From positions 1-5,894 of the forward strand of contig CALJEW010000150.1 in assembly GCA_938074585.1 (NCBI GenBank): DNA of 5,894 nt, read 5' to 3'. Shown in pieces: positions 1-4,956 of this stretch. Position 1 is the stretch's first letter, and each line of letters begins with the position of its first letter. This DNA comes from an uncultured Rhodospirillales bacterium (GTDB lineage Bacteria > Pseudomonadota > Alphaproteobacteria > Rhodospirillales > Casp-alpha2). A program made the position numbers and the translations under genes. The notes under the pieces are model-generated. The model was not told the DNA's origin and searched no databases. It saw only the letters and a program-made list of their open reading frames with translations.

Positions 1-1261
1 CCAATGCCCTACGTTGGTTCTAAGTCCCGGCATTCCACATACTTTTCCCGTACCTCATCCCATAGCGGCGGCTGCGCGTGAAGCAAAAGTAGAAATAATT
101 TGTGATATTGAACTGCTCGCACGGTCACAGCGTTTATCTAGTTACATCGGCATTACCGGCACCAATGGCAAATCAACAACAACGGCGTTGATTGGGCATA
201 TCCTTTTGGTTACTGGAAAACAGGCTGAGATTGGTGGTAACTTTGGTATCCCCGCGATGGACTTAGAGCCATTGGGTGAAGCCGATCTGTATGTGCTCGA
301 GATGTCATCTTATCAGTTAGAACGGACGGTTTCTTTAATATATGATTTTGCCGTTCTTTTGAATATTAGCGCCGATCATTTAGAACGCCACGGTGGTATG
401 GACGGATATATAAAAGCCAAGAAATCTATTTTCCACCGGCAGACATATCCACGAACTGCGGTCATAGGTGTTGATGATCCGTTTTGTGAAGAAATTTACC
501 TGGATCTTAAATTGGTTGGTGATCAGGCTATCATTCCAATATCTGGTTCGATGCGAGTGCATGGCGGTGTTTATGTGATTGATGGGGTTTTGATCGATGA
601 TATGGAAGGTCAGGAAACCACAGTTGTTGATTTAAATACTATCTTAAGTTTACCCGGTGCTCATAACTGGCAAAATGCAGCGGCTGCTTATGCAACAACA
701 AAAGCCATTGGTGTTCAGCCTCATGCGATTATGGCTTGTTTGCAAAGTTATCCGGGATTGGTTCATCGCCAAGAAGCAGTTGAGATTGTTGATGGTGTTG
801 CGTTCGTAAATGACAGCAAAGCTACAAATACAAACGCTACTGCAAAAGCATTGGTTTGTTATGAGAATATATATTGGATTGTCGGTGGCCGCCTAAAAGA
901 AGGTGGGCTTGAAGGGTTGTCGGACCACTTAAGCGATGTTCGCCATGCCTTTTTAATAGGTGAGTCTGCACTTGAGTTTTCTGCGTTTTTTGATGGTAAT
1001 ATTTCAATGACTATGGCCGGTGATTTGGTAACGGCAGTGGACAAAGCGTATCAAATGGCAAAACAAGAGGGTCTATCTAAGCCTGTTGTTTTGTTATCTC
1101 CTGCCTGTGCCTCATTTGATCAGTTTGCGAATTTTGAAGCTCGTGGTGATGCGTTTAAAGAAATGGTCGAAGCTTTAACTGGAATTCATCAAGACCCGTT
1201 TGAAGTGCCTGATTTATTTCCAATTAAACGTGTTCCTAAATCAATTGGGGTGGGTTCTTAA
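1..1261 (+). CDS. murD: UDP-N-acetylmuramoyl-L-alanine--D-glutamate ligase MurD, 5'-truncated by window edge
   Basis: Cytoplasmic Mur ligase that adds D-glutamate to UDP-MurNAc-L-Ala using ATP. The frame is open from base 2 with no stop before 1259-1261, so the gene starts upstream. A TTG at 14 lies inside the conserved LVLSPGIP motif and is not the start. About 65-80 residues, including the Rossmann-like UDP-binding domain, should be missing. Visible in order: SPGIP; the DIELLARS segment; the ATP P-loop GTNGKST (158-178); an acidic Glu in LEMSSYQLE (Glu codon 299-301); ADHLERHG (371-394); the Lys expected to be carbamoylated in GYIKAKKS (codon 419-421); LPGAHNWQNA with HN at 662-667; DSKATN (812-829); then the C-terminal LLSPACASFDQF and RGDAF motifs, which are specific to MurD among Mur ligases. 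After the usual end there is a tail of roughly 25 residues rich in Pro and hydrophobics. The TAA stop overlaps the ftsW ATG by one base. Confidence 0.97.
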   Translation, partial: QCPTLVLSPGIPHTFPVPHPIAAAAREAKVEIICDIELLARSQRLSSYIGITGTNGKSTTTALIGHILLVTGKQAEIGGNFGIPAMDLEPLGEADLYVLEMSSYQLERTVSLIYDFAVLLNISADHLERHGGMDGYIKAKKSIFHRQTYPRTAVIGVDDPFCEEIYLDLKLVGDQAIIPISGSMRVHGGVYVIDGVLIDDMEGQETTVVDLNTILSLPGAHNWQNAAAAYATTKAIGVQPHAIMACLQSYPGLVHRQEAVEIVDGVAFVNDSKATNTNATAKALVCYENIYWIVGGRLKEGGLEGLSDHLSDVRHAFLIGESALEFSAFFDGNISMTMAGDLVTAVDKAYQMAKQEGLSKPVVLLSPACASFDQFANFEARGDAFKEMVEALTGIHQDPFEVPDLFPIKRVPKSIGVGS

Positions 1262-1278
1262 TGGCGACATTAGCCCGC
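1247..1278 (+). promoter_or_regulatory. Weak ftsW ribosome binding region with a short possible hairpin
   Basis: No AGGAG-like site precedes ftsW; only GGGGTGGG at 1247-1254. Bases 1250-1256 can pair with 1272-1278 in seven pairs, two of them G-U, leaving the TAATG stop/start (1259-1263) in the loop. The poor site and the one-base overlap suggest ftsW is translated mainly by ribosomes arriving from murD. Confidence 0.25.
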
Positions 1279-2388
1279 ACAGATACGAGTTTAGTTGGTC
1301 ACTGGTGGTGGACGGTTGATCGTTGGAATTTAGGTGCTGTTGCTTTGCTCGCTATGTTGGGTGCGCTGCTAACATTAGCCGCATCACCTGCAGTTGCAGA
1401 ACGCATTGGACTCGATACTTTCTATTTTGCACGCCGCCAAATAGTGTTCTTGGTCTTAGGTCTCAGTGCGATGGTTGTGATCTCGTTTTTATCTTTGCGG
1501 GGGGTTCGCCGGTTTGCTGTGGCGTTGATGGTTTTATCTGTTGTGCTTATGATTTTGACGTTGATCTTTGGCGTTGAAACAAAAGGGGCGTCGCGTTGGT
1601 TGCGGGTGGGCGATATTTCAATCCAGGCTTCAGAATTTATGAAACCTGGATTTGCAGTTTTAGCAGCATGGATGTTTTCAGCCAGCCGTTTTGATGACCG
1701 TATCCCCGGGTATTGGATTGCAACGGTTATGTATATATTTGTTATCGGATTGTTATTGCTTCAACCCGATGTGGGAATGTCGATTGTGATATCGGCCATA
1801 TGGGGAATTCAGATTTTTGTTGCTGGCTTGCCGTTGATCATTGTGATCGCTGTGGCAGGTTTTTTTTTAGCCGGAAGCTTTGGGGCCTATTTTGCTTTTG
1901 ATCACGTGCGTGGCCGTGTTGATCGATTTTTGGATCCTAATGTATCTGAAGGGTTTCAGGTATCGCGTGCGATTGAAGCATTTCGAAATGGCGGCTGGAC
2001 CGGGCGTGGTCCTGGCGAAGGCCACGTTAAAGAAGTGCTGCCAGATGCCCATGCTGATTTTATTTTGGCAGTAGCGGGTGAAGAGTTTGGCCTTATAATT
2101 TGTATCGTTATTGTCGCACTATTTTTGTTCGTTGTTTTACGTGGTTTCGCTCGAATTTTTAAAGATGATGATTTCTTTGTATTGTTGGCGGTCACCGGAT
2201 TGCTTGTTATGTTTGCTATTCAAGCAATCATTAATATGGCATCAACACTGAATTTAATGCCACCAAAAGGCATGACTTTACCCTTTATTTCATATGGAGG
2301 GTCGTCAACATTGGCTTTGGGATTGGGTATGGGAATGGTCCTGGCTATGACACGGTATCGGCCTTTGCAAAGGGGGGGTAATGAGTAA
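1261..2388 (+). CDS. ftsW: Septal peptidoglycan glycosyltransferase FtsW (SEDS family)
   Basis: Integral inner-membrane SEDS protein that polymerises lipid II into glycan strands at the division septum, normally with the class B PBP FtsI. It has 375 residues, close to the usual alphaproteobacterial length. A Trp-rich cytoplasmic N-terminus (WWWTVDRW, 25 residues) precedes about ten hydrophobic segments, roughly at 23-42, 60-79, 85-104, 128-142, 152-167, 171-188, 190-212, 276-294, 304-326 and 342-363. Family motifs seen: RWLRVGDISIQASEFMK (112-128), LLQPDVGMS (166-174), the large periplasmic loop with GRGPGEG (248-254), PDAHADF (261-267) and KGMTLPFISYGGSS (336-349). Asp266 of HADF matches the catalytic Asp of SEDS polymerases. 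RodA is the main alternative, but the dcw position and the N-terminus favour FtsW. The ATG at 1261 overlaps the murD stop (TAATG). Its ribosome binding site is poor (GGGGTGGG at 1247-1254), so coupling to murD translation is likely. Its last 8 bases overlap murG. Confidence 0.97.
   Translation: MATLARTDTSLVGHWWWTVDRWNLGAVALLAMLGALLTLAASPAVAERIGLDTFYFARRQIVFLVLGLSAMVVISFLSLRGVRRFAVALMVLSVVLMILTLIFGVETKGASRWLRVGDISIQASEFMKPGFAVLAAWMFSASRFDDRIPGYWIATVMYIFVIGLLLLQPDVGMSIVISAIWGIQIFVAGLPLIIVIAVAGFFLAGSFGAYFAFDHVRGRVDRFLDPNVSEGFQVSRAIEAFRNGGWTGRGPGEGHVKEVLPDAHADFILAVAGEEFGLIICIVIVALFLFVVLRGFARIFKDDDFFVLLAVTGLLVMFAIQAIINMASTLNLMPPKGMTLPFISYGGSSTLALGLGMGMVLAMTRYRPLQRGGNE
1860..1868 (+). repeat. T9 homopolymer inside ftsW
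   Basis: Nine T bases end a Gly codon and encode Phe-Phe plus most of a Leu codon in the seventh hydrophobic segment (residues 200-203). The frame on both sides gives normal FtsW, so the length as read is right for a functional gene. A minus-one shift here would reach a stop after about a dozen codons. Confidence 0.85.
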
Positions 2389-2406
2389 CAACCATTTGCC
2401 TCTCCT
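2371..2406 (+). promoter_or_regulatory. murG ribosome binding site inside a possible start-masking hairpin
   Basis: The only purine-rich site before murG is the A plus seven-G run at 2371-2378, two bases from the ATG at 2381. The segment 2371-2381 can pair with 2396-2406 in eleven consecutive pairs: A-U, seven G pairs (five G-C, two G-U), U-G, A-U, A-U. The loop is 2382-2395. This would bury both the ribosome binding site and the first base of the start codon. The ftsW stop (2386-2388) lies in the loop, so a ribosome finishing ftsW would open the stem. The pairing is seen directly; the coupling role is inferred. Confidence 0.45.
2372..2378 (+). repeat. G7 homopolymer at the ftsW/murG junction
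   Basis: Seven consecutive G bases form the last Arg-Gly-Gly codons of ftsW and also the murG ribosome binding site. The run directly continues a perfect 12-base palindrome, CCTTTGCAAAGG (2362-2373). Such tracts are prone to length change in replication, transcription and sequencing. Confidence 0.9.
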
Positions 2407-3532
2407 GGTTTTGGCCGCTGGTGGGACGGGCGGGCATGTCTATCCAGCTGAATCATTGGCCGCTGAAATGCTAAACCGAAATTACCGTTTGGTCTTAATT
2501 ACGGATTGTCGGGGCGATGCTTATAGTGGTGTTTTGGGTAATTTAGATACATATCGTGTTCGGTCCAGTGGTGTTGCCGGAAAAAGTATTATAGCCAAAA
2601 TTAAAAGTGTTCCTGAAATTGTACTTGGCGTGTGGCAGGCGCACAAAATTCTTTCTCAATTGCAGCCAAATGTTATTATTGGTTTTGGTGGATATGCATC
2701 TATTCCAACAATGGTTGCGGCATTGTTTGGTTCATATAAAACCGCAATTCACGAGCAGAATGCAATCTTTGGACGAGCAAATCGATTGCTAGCACCGCGA
2801 GTTGACCGGGTAGCTTCTTGTTTTTCTAAATTGGAACAAGTTCCAAACAGTGTTTTGAATAAGATTGTTGAAAGTGGAATGCCTGTTCGAACAACGATAA
2901 TAGAACAGCGTGAAACACCTTATCCTGAATTAAATGACAATTCGCCGATATATCTTCTCGTGTTAGGGGGGTCGCAAGGTGCTCGAGTTTTAAGTGATGT
3001 GATTCCCAATGCCATCATTAATTTACCAAGTTATTTGAAAGCCCGAATTCATATCACGCAACAATGTCGCCCAGAAGATTTAGACCGTGTTCGTGCCCAA
3101 TATTTAGGCGCGGAAATTAATGCTGAATTATCCTCCTTTTTTACAGATGTTCCTCAACAAATGGCACGTGCACATTTGATCATTGGCCGTTCTGGCGCAT
3201 CGACAGTTGCGGAAGCGTTGGTGGTTGGCCGCCCATCAATCATGGTCCCGTATAAGTACGCGATCGATGATCATCAGACAAAAAATGCCCATGCCGTTGA
3301 CGAAGCCGGAGCGGGATGGCTTATGGCAGAAAAATCTTTCACGTTTGAGTCTTTAAGTAATAGATTGGAAAATTTGTTATCGATTTCGAACACGCTAACA
3401 AAAGCAGCAGCGCGTGCAAAAGCGTCTGGTCGTCCAGATGCAACTAAACGTTTAGCTGATATAATTGAGGAACTGATGGTCCAAAGTGAATCAAACGATA
3501 ATAAGTTAAAAAATCGAAGGAGTGTGGTATGA
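2381..3532 (+). CDS. murG: Undecaprenyl-PP-MurNAc-pentapeptide GlcNAc transferase MurG
   Basis: Peripheral inner-membrane GT-B glycosyltransferase (family 28) that moves GlcNAc from UDP-GlcNAc to lipid I, giving lipid II. It has 383 residues, somewhat longer than the roughly 355 of E. coli. N-terminal acceptor domain: glycine-rich loop GGTGGHVYPA (14-23) with the conserved His19, GFGGYASIP (101-109) and HEQNAIFGRANR (124-135). C-terminal UDP-GlcNAc domain: GGSQGA (196-201), GRSGASTVAEA (269-279, with Glu278 the likely uridine-site acid), VPYKYAIDDHQTKNA (289-303). The linker motif usually written GNPVR reads GMPVR (166-170). The C-terminus ends in a polar, charged tail (QSESNDNKLKNRR) whose codons carry the murC ribosome binding site. 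The ATG at 2381 is chosen because the motif distance is right and a purine-rich G tract lies just upstream. The gene overlaps the ftsW end by 8 bases and the murC start by 4 (ATGA). Confidence 0.97.
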   Translation: MSNNHLPLLVLAAGGTGGHVYPAESLAAEMLNRNYRLVLITDCRGDAYSGVLGNLDTYRVRSSGVAGKSIIAKIKSVPEIVLGVWQAHKILSQLQPNVIIGFGGYASIPTMVAALFGSYKTAIHEQNAIFGRANRLLAPRVDRVASCFSKLEQVPNSVLNKIVESGMPVRTTIIEQRETPYPELNDNSPIYLLVLGGSQGARVLSDVIPNAIINLPSYLKARIHITQQCRPEDLDRVRAQYLGAEINAELSSFFTDVPQQMARAHLIIGRSGASTVAEALVVGRPSIMVPYKYAIDDHQTKNAHAVDEAGAGWLMAEKSFTFESLSNRLENLLSISNTLTKAAARAKASGRPDATKRLADIIEELMVQSESNDNKLKNRRSVV

Positions 3533-3547
3533 GAGCTCTTCCTTTGA
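3514..3547 (+). promoter_or_regulatory. murC Shine-Dalgarno inside a possible start-masking hairpin
   Basis: AAGGAG at 3517-3522 is a strong Shine-Dalgarno sequence with a six-base spacer to the murC ATG. The segment 3514-3522 (TCGAAGGAG) can pair with 3539-3547 (TTCCTTTGA) in nine consecutive pairs, two of them G-U. The 16-base loop (3523-3538) holds the murC ATG and the murG TGA. Ribosomes ending murG would disrupt the stem, so the layout fits translational coupling. Shine-Dalgarno sequences pair easily with any pyrimidine run, so chance is not excluded. Confidence 0.45.
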
Positions 3548-4956
3548 ATATTGGCACAGTCCACTTTATTGGCATTGGTGGTATCGGCATGAGCGGTATT
3601 GCTGAGGTGTTGCATACCCTTGGATACACCGTTCAAGGTAGCGACATGTCGGCCAGTGCCAATGTGGAGCGCCTGCGCGGTATGGGTATATGGGTGTCTG
3701 TTGGCCATGATGCTGAAAACCTAGGCGACGCACAAGTTGTTGTCGTGTCAACAGCTGTAAAAGCGGATAACGCTGAAGTGGTTACCGCACGCCAAAAGTT
3801 GATACCTGTCGTTCGCCGGGCTGAAATGTTGGGCGAGCTGATGCGCCTTAAGTGGTCCATTGCCGTTGGTGGGACACACGGAAAAACAACTACAACATCA
3901 ATTGTTGCTGCGATGTTGGATACGGCAGGCCTGGACCCAACCGTTATCAATGGCGGTATTATTAATGCATGGGGAACCAATGCACGGCTTGGTAAAGGCG
4001 ACTGGATGGTTGCTGAAGCAGACGAGTCAGATGGAACGTTTTTAAAGCTTCCCGCAACGATTGCTGTTGTGACTAATATTGATTCAGAGCATCTGGATCA
4101 TTACGGAACGTTTGATAATTTACGCGCCTCATTCGATGCTTTTGTGCAAAACATTCCGTTCTATGGGTTTGCCGCATTGTGTTTAGATCATGCTGAAGTT
4201 CAAGCCATGGTCCCCCGTGTATCCGACCGCCGGTTAATCACATATGGCATGAGCCCTCAAGCTGATGTGCGGGCGATTAATTTAGAACCAGGCACCGATG
4301 GTACACGATTTGATGTTGCACTAACGAATCGTAAGTCTGGCGACGAACGCTCAATCCATGGATTGTATTTGCCAATGGTCGGGCAACATAATGTGCAAAA
4401 TGCATTGGCTGCGGTCGCCATTGCATACGAGATGGGTTTAGAAGATGACGTCATTTGCCGTGCATTAGCAAACTTTGAAGGTGTAAAACGCCGCTTTACC
4501 AAAACTGGGGAAGTCGACGGGATAACGATCGTTGATGATTACGGTCATCATCCGGTCGAAATTATAGCTGTGCTAAATGCTGCCCGCCAAGCAACGCGGG
4601 GCCAAGTGATCGCAGTTGTTCAACCGCATCGTTATTCGCGTTTAAAAGATTTGTTCGAAGATTTCTGCACTTGCTTCAATAATGCCGATGCGGTTTTTGT
4701 TACAGAGATCTATGCCGCTGGCGAAGCGCCAATAGAAGGCGTCAACCGAGAAAGTTTTGTCGATGGCCTTCGTCATCATGGTCACCGGAAAGTAGAGCCG
4801 TTAATTAGCCCAGATGATTTAGCCTCTTCGATCAATAATATAGCTAAGTCGGGTGATTTGGTTGTTTGTTTAGGGGCTGGAAATATTTCGCAATGGGCCA
4901 ATGCATTACCAGAGCAATTGGCTGCATTAAAGGCGTCAAGCGGAGAAGGTGCATAA
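3529..4956 (+). CDS. murC: UDP-N-acetylmuramate--L-alanine ligase MurC
   Basis: Cytoplasmic ATP-dependent Mur ligase that adds the first stem-peptide residue, L-Ala, to UDP-MurNAc. The 475 residues match the family (about 460-490). N-terminal UDP-MurNAc domain with the Rossmann-like GIGGIGMSG (15-23) and GSDMS (37-41). Central ATPase domain: P-loop GGTHGKTTTT (114-123, Lys119), EADESD (163-168), NIDSEHLDHYG (183-193) and GQHNVQNALAA (285-295). C-terminal domain: DDYGHHPVE (336-344), QPHRYSR (365-371), and GAGNISQWA (449-457). EADESD, SEHLDHYG and DDYGHHP together separate MurC from MurD, MurE and MurF; Mpl is excluded by context and by the N-terminal motifs. The ATG at 3529 overlaps the murG TGA (ATGA) and has the best Shine-Dalgarno sequence of the window, AAGGAG at 3517-3522, six bases upstream. 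The TAA stop overlaps the murB ATG. Both ends and all motifs look intact. Confidence 0.98.
   Translation: MRALPLNIGTVHFIGIGGIGMSGIAEVLHTLGYTVQGSDMSASANVERLRGMGIWVSVGHDAENLGDAQVVVVSTAVKADNAEVVTARQKLIPVVRRAEMLGELMRLKWSIAVGGTHGKTTTTSIVAAMLDTAGLDPTVINGGIINAWGTNARLGKGDWMVAEADESDGTFLKLPATIAVVTNIDSEHLDHYGTFDNLRASFDAFVQNIPFYGFAALCLDHAEVQAMVPRVSDRRLITYGMSPQADVRAINLEPGTDGTRFDVALTNRKSGDERSIHGLYLPMVGQHNVQNALAAVAIAYEMGLEDDVICRALANFEGVKRRFTKTGEVDGITIVDDYGHHPVEIIAVLNAARQATRGQVIAVVQPHRYSRLKDLFEDFCTCFNNADAVFVTEIYAAGEAPIEGVNRESFVDGLRHHGHRKVEPLISPDDLASSINNIAKSGDLVVCLGAGNISQWANALPEQLAALKASSGEGA
4942..4949 (+). promoter_or_regulatory. murB ribosome binding site
   Basis: GGAGAAGG lies six bases before the ATG at 4956, within the last codons of murC. 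It supports the TAATG-overlapping start over the in-frame ATG at 4998, which has no such site. Unlike the murG and murC sites, no complementary pyrimidine run was seen just downstream, so this site looks open. Confidence 0.6.

Noticed and set aside
4..6. ATG near the window start as the murD start
   Set aside because: It is out of frame with the MurD motifs.
14..16. TTG as the start of murD
   Set aside because: It falls inside the conserved SPGIP region with the frame open upstream, and the N-terminal domain would be missing.
1836..1868. GATCA-TTG-TGATC hairpin followed by T9, as a terminator
   Set aside because: The stem is short and AT-rich, is 11 bases away from the T run, and lies within an intact essential gene.
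1713..1901. Cys-rich 62-codon frame inside ftsW
   Set aside because: It is an alternative-frame reading of hydrophobic FtsW codons with no good ribosome binding site.
3274..3708. Antisense open frame of 144 codons over the murG/murC junction
   Set aside because: It overlaps two well-conserved genes on the other strand, has no recognisable motif, and is of a size expected as a shadow of coding bias.
4897..4922. GCCAAT/ATTGGC inverted repeat near the murC end
   Set aside because: Six pairs with a 14-base loop is within chance expectation, and it does not reach the murB start site.
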